The notes below the pieces were generated by a model. The model was given only the letters and a program-made list of their open reading frames with translations, was not told the origin of the DNA and did not search any database. Source: Gammaproteobacteria bacterium (GTDB lineage Bacteria > Gemmatimonadota > Gemmatimonadetes > Longimicrobiales > Gaopeijiaceae). From it: 14,247 bases of DNA. Shown here one piece after another: positions 1 to 6,870 of this stretch. A program made the translations under genes and the position numbers. Location: the NCBI GenBank assembly GCA_009843625.1, contig VYDD01000068.1, forward strand, positions 7,621 through 21,867, given 5' to 3'. Within the stretch, counting starts at the first letter, position 1, and the number at the start of each line of letters is the position of its first letter.

Positions 1-987
1 GTCGTCGGATCCCGGGAAGGGCGCCGTGGCGGGCTTCTCCCACTCGACCACGAGGCGTTCCGCCGCCTCGATCGCCTGCTCTTCGCGCTCGCACACCACG
101 GCGACGTAGTTGCCCTCGCTCACCACCCGGATGAAGCCGGGCAGCTCGCGCACCGACGACTCGTCGATGGCCGAGAGCGTCGCCCCCGCGAAGGGCGGGC
201 GCACATTCCGGGCGTGCACCATCTCCGGGAGCGTCACGTCGACAGCCCACTCGAGCGATGCATCCACCTTCCCCGGGATGTCGTAGCGCGGGATCGACTG
301 GCCGACCAGCTTCAGGTCCTGCACCGGCTTGATGCTCGCGATACCGGTGGTCGCGTTGATGTTGCCCCCGGTCAGCGCAACATCGAAGCGCCCGCCGCCG
401 ATCAACTCGCCGTACGTGACGGTCCGCGAGGGATCGTCGCGCACCGAGATCACGCCCTCGCTCACGCTGAGTCCCTCCACGGGCACGCCGAAGCGTTCCG
501 ACGCCATCTCCAGCAGCACGCGCCGGGCCTCCGCCGCGATCCGGCGTCCGACCATGGCGTCGCGCTCGATCGCATCCGAACCCCCCGAGCCGCCCTGATC
601 CACGGTCATGTCGGTCCGGCCCATGACCACCGTCGCCTGGTCGAAGGCGAGGTCGAGCTCGTCGCACATCATCTGCTGGGTGGCAGTCCCGGTCCCCTGC
701 CCGCCATCGGTCTTGCCGACGTAGAAGGTCGCAGTGCCGTCCTCGTGTACGACCAGCCAGGAATCAAGCTGGAGGAAGTCGGGATCGGGATAGGAGGCCG
801 ACTCGGAGGACTCGTCCCCGGATGGCTCCGTCCCAAATCCCCATCGGCCCGCCCCGGCTGCGCCCACGCCGCTCACCCCGAAGACGAACAGTCCCGAAGT
901 CTTGAGAAAGTCGCGGCGGGATGTGGTTCCGCCCCAGCGCGCGAGGGCGCCGCTCACCGCCTTGGGCACCTGCCGCCCGGCGCTCAT
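1..987 (-). CDS. Molybdopterin-binding large subunit of an IorB-like molybdenum hydroxylase (N-terminal part, runs off left edge)
   Basis: The 329 codons present are open to the window edge, so the C-terminal part is missing. The start is the ATG read at 987-985, which overlaps the stop of the upstream small-subunit gene as ATGA. Residues 23-34 hold a twin-arginine signal (SRRDFLKTSGLF, arginines 24 and 25) followed by a Gly/Ala-rich hydrophobic stretch, so a folded, cofactor-loaded enzyme is probably exported to the periplasm. Next comes the start of the molybdopterin-binding region, with GKTDGGQGTGTATQQMM and then MGRTDMTVDQGGSGGSDA, which resembles IorB, the beta subunit of isoquinoline 1-oxidoreductase. 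The visible part ends in what looks like the aldehyde oxidase/xanthine dehydrogenase a/b hammerhead region (PRYDIPGKVDASLEW onward). The family hydroxylates N-heterocycles or oxidises aldehydes using Mo-cytosine dinucleotide. The substrate cannot be inferred here. The order small subunit then Tat-bearing large subunit is typical of this type. Confidence 0.9.
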   Translation of the reverse strand, partial: MSAGRQVPKAVSGALARWGGTTSRRDFLKTSGLFVFGVSGVGAAGAGRWGFGTEPSGDESSESASYPDPDFLQLDSWLVVHEDGTATFYVGKTDGGQGTGTATQQMMCDELDLAFDQATVVMGRTDMTVDQGGSGGSDAIERDAMVGRRIAAEARRVLLEMASERFGVPVEGLSVSEGVISVRDDPSRTVTYGELIGGGRFDVALTGGNINATTGIASIKPVQDLKLVGQSIPRYDIPGKVDASLEWAVDVTLPEMVHARNVRPPFAGATLSAIDESSVRELPGFIRVVSEGNYVAVVCEREEQAIEAAERLVVEWEKPATAPFPGSDD

Positions 988-1460
988 CGGTCCTCCCCTT
1001 CGGCCATCGCTTCGGCCGCGCGCTTCACCGCCGACTGGATCCGGTAGTAGGTCATGCAGCGGCAGAGCACGCGATTCATGCCCTCCCGGATCTCGTCATC
1101 GCTCGGGTTCGGACTGTAGCTCAGGAGCGCTGCCGCGGTGAGGATCTGCCCGTTCTGGCAGTACCCGCACTGCGGCACCTGCTCGTCGATCCACGCCTGC
1201 TGCACCGGATGCAGCTCGCCGTTCTCGGGCAGTCCCTCCAGCGTCGTGATCTCGCCCGTCGAGCGCGATACCGGCCGGTTGCAGGACCGGATCGCGCGCC
1301 CGTCCATCAGCACCGTGCACGTCCCGCACTGAGCCAGCCCACAGCCGAAGCGCGGTCCCCGCAATCCGAGATCGTTGCGAAGGACATACAACAGCGGCGT
1401 GGACGGATCGATGTCGAGCGTATGCGTCTCGCCGTTTACCCTGAGCGTGATCTCGCTCAT
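984..1460 (-). CDS. [2Fe-2S] small subunit of molybdenum hydroxylase (IorA-like)
   Basis: This 158-residue protein passes electrons from the molybdenum cofactor of the large subunit through two [2Fe-2S] clusters to an external acceptor. The plant-type ferredoxin cluster is bound by Cys40, Cys45, Cys48 and Cys60 (GCGLAQCGTC and later RSC). The second, helical cluster domain uses Cys98, Cys101, Cys133 and Cys135 (QCGYCQNG and LCRCMTY). Both sets are complete and the length fits the family (about 150-160 residues). I chose the ATG at 1460-1458 because the purine-rich AAGGGGG at 1475-1469 sits 8 bases upstream and the family normally begins with a short stretch like MSEITLRVNG. A longer reading starting at 1502 would add 14 residues with no family support. 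It has no export signal of its own, so it probably leaves the cytoplasm as a folded complex with the Tat-bearing large subunit, whose gene overlaps it by 4 bp. Confidence 0.93.
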   Translation of the reverse strand: MSEITLRVNGETHTLDIDPSTPLLYVLRNDLGLRGPRFGCGLAQCGTCTVLMDGRAIRSCNRPVSRSTGEITTLEGLPENGELHPVQQAWIDEQVPQCGYCQNGQILTAAALLSYSPNPSDDEIREGMNRVLCRCMTYYRIQSAVKRAAEAMAEGEDR

Positions 1461-1468
1461 CGATGCAT

Positions 1469-1475
1469 CCCCCTT
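1469..1475 (-). promoter_or_regulatory. Shine-Dalgarno sequence of the [2Fe-2S] subunit gene
   Basis: Read on the minus strand this is AAGGGGG, 8 bases before the ATG at 1460. It decides between this start and an upstream in-frame ATG at 1502. Confidence 0.6.
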
Positions 1476-1650
1476 CAAGCGGAAGGCCCTGCAACCCCGC
1501 ACGTCTCACTCCACGGGCAAGTGTGCGATCCGAGCCCGCTGGCGGCAAGCGGATGCTCTGCGTACCTGATGCCCGTGACCTGCCATGTTCGCGTTAGTGC
1601 CCCATATTGCGTCTGAAGTGAGCACTGCTCCTGGAACGATCCCCGCTGCT

Positions 1651-1680
1651 TCGAGGACCCTCGATGAGGTGATATCGGGG
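1651..1680 (+). promoter_or_regulatory. Possible leader hairpins upstream of the BNR-protein gene
   Basis: Two pairings are visible and exclude one another. The first is TCGAG at 1651-1655 with CTCGA at 1660-1664 (loop of 4). The second is CCTCGAT at 1659-1665 with ATCGGGG at 1674-1680 (7 pairs including one G-T wobble, loop of 8). Both lie just before the ribosome binding site at 1692. Stems this short arise often in GC-rich DNA, so this is a weak call. No convincing -35/-10 promoter was found in the 240-bp divergent region. Confidence 0.2.
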
Positions 1681-1691
1681 ACCGCTGATTT

Positions 1692-1696
1692 GGAGG
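1692..1696 (+). promoter_or_regulatory. Shine-Dalgarno sequence of the BNR-protein gene
   Basis: GGAGG lies 4 bases before the ATG at 1701, a near-consensus site at slightly short spacing. It fixes the start of the long exported protein. Confidence 0.75.
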
Positions 1697-1700
1697 AATC

Positions 1701-4700
1701 ATGTTAGACCAAGTTTCCTCGCCGTTTATCTCACGCGTGAAGCGTCGAGGCCAAGTCTCGCGACGAGCTTTGGGGCGAACGACCCTCCCACTGCTCGCCG
1801 CGATCTCCCTAGCCGCGATGCCCGCCAGCCTCACCGCCCAAGACCCCATCTCCCTCCTCCCTCCCATGGAGTGGCGCTCGATCGGTCCGGACCGGGGCGG
1901 CCGCTCCATCGCGGTGGCGGGCCACGCCGACCGCCCCTTCGAGTACTACTTCGGCGCGACCGGCGGAGGGCTCTTCAAGACCACAGACGGAGGGTCCACC
2001 TGGACCCCCGTGACCGACGGCCAGGTCGGCAGCGCCTCGGTGGGCGCGGTCGCGATGGCGCCCTCCAACCCCGACATCGTCTACATCGGCATGGGTGAGG
2101 TGCAGTTGCGCGCCAACGTCCTTCAGGGAGACGGCGTATACCGTTCCGACGACGCCGGGAAGAGTTGGCGACATCTCGGCCTCGCCGACACCCACGCGAT
2201 CGGCCGCATCCGTGTTCATCCCACCGACCCGGACCGCGCCTACGTCGCGGCGCTCGGCCATCCCTTCGGGCCCAATCCCGAGCGCGGCGTCTTCCGCACC
2301 ACCGACGGGGGCACGACCTGGGAGAACGTGCTCTTCCGCGACGAGCGCACAGGAGCGGTCGACCTGGTCATGGATCCGAGCGATCCGGACGTCCTGTACG
2401 CCACGCTCTGGCAGGTGCACCGCAAGCCGTGGCGCCTGTGGAGCGGCGGCGAGGGGTCAGGGATCTTCAAGTCCACCGACGACGGCGACACCTGGAGCGA
2501 GATCACGCGCAATCCGGGCCTCCCGGACGGCGTGCTCGGCAAGGTCACGATCACCGTGTCCGGCGCGGATCCGGACCGGGTATGGGCAAACCTGGAAGCC
2601 GAGCGGGGCGGGCTCTACCGGTCCGACGACGGCGGCCGGACCTGGGAGTTCATCAACGGCCACCGCGACATCTGGCAGCGCGCCTTCTACTTCCAGCGCC
2701 TGGAGGCGGACCCGGTCGACCGCAATACGCTGTACATCCTCAACTTCAGGCTCATGCGCTCGACGGACGGCGGGAAGACGTTGGAAAGCGTGCCCGAAAC
2801 CCACGCCGATCATCATGACCTGTGGATAGATCCCACCAATCCCCTGCGCATGATCAACGGCAACGACGGGGGCGGCGTGGTGACGGTGAACGGGGGCCGC
2901 ACCTGGACCTCGATGCGGTATCCGACGGCGCAGATCTATCGCCTGACGACGACCTCGGACTTCCCCTACCACGTGTGCGGCGCGCAGCAGGACAACTCGA
3001 CGGCGTGCGTGTCCTCCGAGCCGGGACATCTGCGGAATCCCCGCGCCCCGAGCACGGAGTGGATGTACGCGGTGGGCGGAGGCGAGATGGGCTACATCGC
3101 GCAGCACCCCGCCGATCCCGACATCTTCTACGCGGGCGCGACCAATACGCTGACCCGCTACGACCGGGCGACCGGCCTGGTCACCGACATCCAGCCCTGG
3201 CCCCGGATCGTCATGGGCGAGCCCGCGCGCGACATGCCGGAGCGATGGAACTGGACCTATCCCATCGTCGTGGCGCCGCAGCCGCCGCATGCGCTCTACG
3301 TCGGGTCGCAGCACCTGTGGAGATCGCTCGACGACGGCAAGTCATGGGCGAAGATCAGCCCGGATCTGACGCGCGCGGAGCCCGAGACGCTCGACGATTC
3401 CGGCGGCCCCATCGTGAAGGACCAGGACGGGCCCGAAATCTACGCCACGCTGTACACGATCACGCCTTCGCCGCATGAGGCGGGCACGATCTGGACGGGA
3501 TCCGACGACGGGCTCGTGCACGTCTCGCGCGACGATGGTGCGACCTGGCGCGACGTGACCCCTCCCGACATGCCGGCGCACGCGCGCGTCATGACCGTTG
3601 AGGTGTCCCCGCACGCGCCAGCGAGCGCGATGGTGGCCGGGATCCGGTACGAGATGGACGACCGTTCGCCGTACGCATGGCGCACCGACGACCACGGCGC
3701 GAGCTGGACCCGCATCAGCGATGGCATTCCGGATGGCGCCTTCGTGCGCGTGGTGCGGGAGGATCCGAAGCGCGCGGGACTCCTGTACGCCGGCACCGAG
3801 CACGGCGTGTTCGTGTCCTTCGATGGCGGCTCGAGCTGGAGCGACCTCTCATTCGAGCTCCCGGACACACCCGTCACCGGGCTTTCGGTCGAGGAGCGCG
3901 ATCTGGTGATCAGCACCCATGGCCGCTCCTTCTGGGTGCTCGACGACATCGAGACGCTGCGGCAGTTGAACGCGGATGTCGCCGACGCGGATGTGCACCT
4001 TTTCCAGCCGGCCGACGCGATCCGCCGATCTGTCCCCGCGGTGATCGACTTCCGGGCAGGCCAGCCGGGGACGGAGGGGCGGAGGGCGCGCCTCGACATC
4101 CTCACCGACGACGGAGACCACGTGCGCAACCTCATCGACGAGAGCGTGGCATCGGGCACCCAGCGGGCCCGCTGGAACCTCCGCTATCCGGGCGCGGTGA
4201 CCTTCGACGGCATCGTCCTTGAGGGCGGCAACCCGGCCGTGGGCCCTTGGGCGCCGCCTGGTCGCTACCGGGCGCGGCTCACCGTCGATGGCATGACCCG
4301 CGAGGCGACCTTCGACGTGCATCCGGATCCCCGGCTCGACGACATCCCCGCCGCCGCATTCACCGACCAGTTCCGCCTGGCCATGGCGATCCGAGACGCC
4401 GAAAGCCGGGCGAACACGAGCGTGCTGCTGGCGCGCGACCTTCGCTTCCAGGCCGACGCGATCGTCGCCGCGACCGATGACGCTGGCCTGAGGGACCTGG
4501 TGTCCCGCTTCACGGCAGGGATCGAGGCGGTGGCGGGAGAGCTCTACCAGCTTCGGAACCAGAGCCCGAAGGACAAGATCGCCTTCCCCATCAAGCTGAA
4601 CGATCGCCTGACCGGCCTGCGCAGCCACCTGGAGCGGGGTGACGGCACGCCCATCGACGCGTACCAAGCGGTCTTCGAGCAGCTGTCGGCGGAGCTGGAG

Positions 4701-4814
4701 GCGCACTTGCAAGACCTCGAGCGGATGCTCAGCGACCGTCTACCGCGCCTGAACCGGCGGCTGGAGGAAGCGGGACTACCGCAGATCGTCGTAAGGGAGG
4801 CACCGACCCGATGA
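1701..4814 (+). CDS. Large exported Asp-box (BNR/sortilin-like) beta-propeller protein
   Basis: This 1037-residue protein has a long basic N-region followed by a hydrophobic stretch and a likely cleavage site at Ala46|Gln47 (SLTAQ), so it should be exported. At least eleven Asp-box type repeats (S/T-x-D-x-G-x-T/S-W) are visible, near residues 94, 149, 200, 258, 308, 354, 397, 542, 609, 662 and 706, for example TTDGGSTW and SDDGGRTW. They indicate one or two large beta-propellers like those in the Vps10/sortilin and WD40/YVTN/BNR-like groups. A motif ISTHGRSFWVLDDI near 737-750 closes the propeller region. It is followed by an Ig/FlgD-like beta region (about 765-875) and a helical C-terminal region (about 885-1037). 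Such proteins are often labelled glycosyl hydrolase, but I see no catalytic signature, so binding or scaffolding is equally possible. Cys426 and Cys436 could form a disulfide. Its stop overlaps the next start (ATGA). Confidence 0.9.
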   Translation: MLDQVSSPFISRVKRRGQVSRRALGRTTLPLLAAISLAAMPASLTAQDPISLLPPMEWRSIGPDRGGRSIAVAGHADRPFEYYFGATGGGLFKTTDGGSTWTPVTDGQVGSASVGAVAMAPSNPDIVYIGMGEVQLRANVLQGDGVYRSDDAGKSWRHLGLADTHAIGRIRVHPTDPDRAYVAALGHPFGPNPERGVFRTTDGGTTWENVLFRDERTGAVDLVMDPSDPDVLYATLWQVHRKPWRLWSGGEGSGIFKSTDDGDTWSEITRNPGLPDGVLGKVTITVSGADPDRVWANLEAERGGLYRSDDGGRTWEFINGHRDIWQRAFYFQRLEADPVDRNTLYILNFRLMRSTDGGKTLESVPETHADHHDLWIDPTNPLRMINGNDGGGVVTVNGGRTWTSMRYPTAQIYRLTTTSDFPYHVCGAQQDNSTACVSSEPGHLRNPRAPSTEWMYAVGGGEMGYIAQHPADPDIFYAGATNTLTRYDRATGLVTDIQPWPRIVMGEPARDMPERWNWTYPIVVAPQPPHALYVGSQHLWRSLDDGKSWAKISPDLTRAEPETLDDSGGPIVKDQDGPEIYATLYTITPSPHEAGTIWTGSDDGLVHVSRDDGATWRDVTPPDMPAHARVMTVEVSPHAPASAMVAGIRYEMDDRSPYAWRTDDHGASWTRISDGIPDGAFVRVVREDPKRAGLLYAGTEHGVFVSFDGGSSWSDLSFELPDTPVTGLSVEERDLVISTHGRSFWVLDDIETLRQLNADVADADVHLFQPADAIRRSVPAVIDFRAGQPGTEGRRARLDILTDDGDHVRNLIDESVASGTQRARWNLRYPGAVTFDGIVLEGGNPAVGPWAPPGRYRARLTVDGMTREATFDVHPDPRLDDIPAAAFTDQFRLAMAIRDAESRANTSVLLARDLRFQADAIVAATDDAGLRDLVSRFTAGIEAVAGELYQLRNQSPKDKIAFPIKLNDRLTGLRSHLERGDGTPIDAYQAVFEQLSAELEAHLQDLERMLSDRLPRLNRRLEEAGLPQIVVREAPTR
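4795..4800 (+). promoter_or_regulatory. Shine-Dalgarno sequence of the 6-bladed propeller gene
   Basis: GGGAGG lies inside the end of the BNR-protein gene, 10 bases before the overlapping ATG at 4811. It supports translational coupling of the two genes and favours the first ATG over the one two codons later. Confidence 0.5.
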
Positions 4815-5899
4815 GAATGAGGCGCGTCATTGCCCCGCTGGCTTCAATCATGGTCTTCTGCACGGCGTGCGAATCCGCTCCGGAGGCGGCGCCTGTGATT
4901 CTCATGGACCCGGTGGCCACCTCGGAAGCTCCTCTCACCGGCATCAACTCGATCGCCCTGGCCGACGAGACCACGGCGTGCGTGATCGAGTCCTACGAAG
5001 AGCGCATCCACTGCCTGGGCCGGGATGGGGAGGAAGTGGGCGCCTTCGGACGACCCGGCGAGGGTCCAGGCGAATTCCGTAGTCTGATGGAGGTCGTCGG
5101 CGGACCGAACGCCACCATAGGTGCCATCGACTGGGGGTTGGCGCGAATGACCGTCTTTGAAACGACAGGCACGCGGGTCTCCGAAGTGAATCTGCCCTTC
5201 TTCGGGCCCTACCGGGCAACAGCGTCCTTCGATTCCGTCTTGTTCGGTTATGGAATGGCGAGTCGCTCCGGCGACCTCGCGACGGGGCTCCAGACGCTAC
5301 ACACGGGATTGGACCTTGCGTCCGGCGACATTCTTTGGGAGAGAGGCTATCCCGTCGATCTCTTGGAAACCGGATGCGACTGGGGGCCGTCGAGCGAGCT
5401 CAGCCTGGGTGTGCCCACGCCAACGGGTGGAATCGTCTTCCCCGCGTGCGGCGGATTGATGATCCTCCTGGAGGACCGCGACGGCGATGCCGCCTCGCTG
5501 GTGGAAGCTCCCCTGTACGTCGAGGAGTTTCGAACCGAGGCGGAGGTGGACGCATTCGCGGCGCAGCAGCGGACGAGCATGTTCGGTTCCGAGGCCACCG
5601 TTGAGAGGTACCGGACGACGCCCCTCCGCTATAACGTCGGACGCCCGATCTTCGACGACCGCGACCAACTCTGGGTCCTCACGCGTCGATTTCACGAGGG
5701 GTTCTCGCATCTGGACATCTACGCGGGTACCCGGCTCATCGGCGTGGTGCAGGTGCGGGACCGAGCGGTCGGTTTCGATCTGCGGGGTTCGACGCTTGTC
5801 ATCCTGACAGACAGGCCCGTCGGCCCCGAAGATCCCGACGGCTACCCTGACCGGGCCATCGACTGGTACGACATCGGCAAACTGGAGATCGGCCGGTAG
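4811..5899 (+). CDS. 6-bladed beta-propeller protein, probable lipoprotein
   Basis: The product is 362 residues long. It starts MRMRR followed by a hydrophobic stretch ending VFCTAC. Cys20 with Ala at -1 makes a plausible lipobox, although Cys at -3 is atypical. Residues about 70-90 carry GRDGEEVGAFGRPGEGPGEF, the pattern seen in NHL-like 6-bladed beta-propellers that are common in Gemmatimonadota and Bacteroidota. Further blade-like strands follow (AIDWGLARMTVFETTG, RPIFDDRDQLWVLTR and LDIYAGTRLIGVVQV). No catalytic motif is visible, so the function is unknown. A ligand-binding or structural role at the envelope is the usual assumption for such proteins. The gene overlaps the upstream BNR-protein gene by 4 bp, so the two are very likely co-transcribed and their products may work together at the cell surface or in the periplasm. 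Confidence 0.85.
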   Translation: MRMRRVIAPLASIMVFCTACESAPEAAPVILMDPVATSEAPLTGINSIALADETTACVIESYEERIHCLGRDGEEVGAFGRPGEGPGEFRSLMEVVGGPNATIGAIDWGLARMTVFETTGTRVSEVNLPFFGPYRATASFDSVLFGYGMASRSGDLATGLQTLHTGLDLASGDILWERGYPVDLLETGCDWGPSSELSLGVPTPTGGIVFPACGGLMILLEDRDGDAASLVEAPLYVEEFRTEAEVDAFAAQQRTSMFGSEATVERYRTTPLRYNVGRPIFDDRDQLWVLTRRFHEGFSHLDIYAGTRLIGVVQVRDRAVGFDLRGSTLVILTDRPVGPEDPDGYPDRAIDWYDIGKLEIGR

Positions 5900-6027
5900 G
5901 GGAGCCAACCCACCGCCCACGCTGCAATCCGGCCCGGCCGCACCCCGTCACGGGATCCTCTCCGGCGTACCGCCGTACTCTCTAGAGAGACTGTCCCCTC
6001 CTTGCCAGCAGCCGGAAGCACGCCTGA
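5900..6027. other. Intergenic region between the propeller gene and the C-N hydrolase gene
   Basis: This 128-bp gap separates two same-strand genes. The only structure I see is a perfect 12-bp palindrome, CTCTCTAGAGAG, at 5978-5989. It has no loop and is not followed by a T-run, so it is not an intrinsic terminator. It could be a protein-binding site or chance. No clear promoter was found. Confidence 0.3.
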
Positions 6028-6861
6028 GTGAACGCTCAATCCCTCACGGTCGCCCTCATCACCGATGTCTTCCCCCACCGGGACGAAGAGGAGCGGCTGC
6101 TGGCCCATCTGCGGAAAGCGAAGGCGCGAGGAGCGCAACTGGCGGTCTTGCCGGAGCTGCCGCTGAATCGCTGGGCGCCCCTGAACCAGATTCCGTCTGA
6201 CGCCGACGCCGAGCCCCCGTACGGACCCCGGGAAAGCGCGATGGCCGTGGCCGCGCGGGCGACCGGGCTGGCAGTGCTGGGCGGCGCGATCGTGCGCGAC
6301 CAGACGACCGACCGCCGACACAACACTGCGGTGCTCTTCGGCGCCGACGGCGAAGAGCGGCTGCGCTACCGCAAGATCCACCTGCCCGACGAAGAGGGGT
6401 ACTGGGAGGCGCATCACTACGATCCGGGCAGGGAGTTGCAGGCGCCGGCCGACGTGGGCGGATTCGGCATCGGGGTGCAGGTGTGCTCGGACGCCAACCG
6501 TCCTCAGGGGTGCAACGCGCTCGCCGCCATGGGCGCGGACGCCATCCTCCTGCCACGCGCCACTCCGGCGGAGACCTACCCGCGCTGGCGGCTGGTGCTG
6601 CGTGCCAACGCGGTCACCAGCTGCGCCTACGTGATTTCGGTGAACCGGCCCGGCACCCGGTCGCAGGGAGTCATCGGAGGGCCGTCCATGGTCGCTGGCC
6701 CAGCCGGCGAGGTGCTGCTCGAGACGCGTGATCCGGTAGCGACGATCACGCTGGAGAAGTCGGTCCTCGCGCGAGCCCGCAAGGAGTATCCCGGCTACCT
6801 GGATGTGCGCGCGGACGTCTACGCGCGCGCTTGGCAAGTTGCCCGGAAAGGCAGGGACTGA
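6028..6861 (+). CDS. Carbon-nitrogen hydrolase (nitrilase superfamily amidase)
   Basis: The 277-residue protein carries the nitrilase-superfamily catalytic triad: Glu43 in LAVLPELPLNRW, Lys116 in RYRKIHLPDEEGYWE and Cys153 in GVQVCSDANRP. Members hydrolyse amides, N-carbamoyl compounds or nitriles via a cysteine thioester, usually in the cytoplasm, and no signal peptide is seen here. The start is GTG at 6028: an in-frame TGA at 6025-6027 directly precedes it and the next in-frame Met is residue 72, inside the domain. The ribosome binding site is weak (GGAAG at 6014-6018). About 275 residues is normal for a single-domain member. The gene is convergent with the aldehyde dehydrogenase gene, with only 9 bp between stop codons. 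The exact substrate cannot be told from sequence. Confidence 0.9.
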   Translation: MNAQSLTVALITDVFPHRDEEERLLAHLRKAKARGAQLAVLPELPLNRWAPLNQIPSDADAEPPYGPRESAMAVAARATGLAVLGGAIVRDQTTDRRHNTAVLFGADGEERLRYRKIHLPDEEGYWEAHHYDPGRELQAPADVGGFGIGVQVCSDANRPQGCNALAAMGADAILLPRATPAETYPRWRLVLRANAVTSCAYVISVNRPGTRSQGVIGGPSMVAGPAGEVLLETRDPVATITLEKSVLARARKEYPGYLDVRADVYARAWQVARKGRD

Positions 6862-6870
6862 GGTCCCGTC

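Noticed and set aside
1475..1909. 144-residue minus-strand frame across the divergent intergenic region
   Set aside because: It overlaps the signal-peptide region of the BNR-protein gene and has no recognisable features or ribosome binding site.
5978..5989. Perfect palindrome CTCTCTAGAGAG as a terminator or operator
   Set aside because: It has no loop and no T-run, and a single copy gives no support for an operator. It is noted only as a site within the intergenic region.
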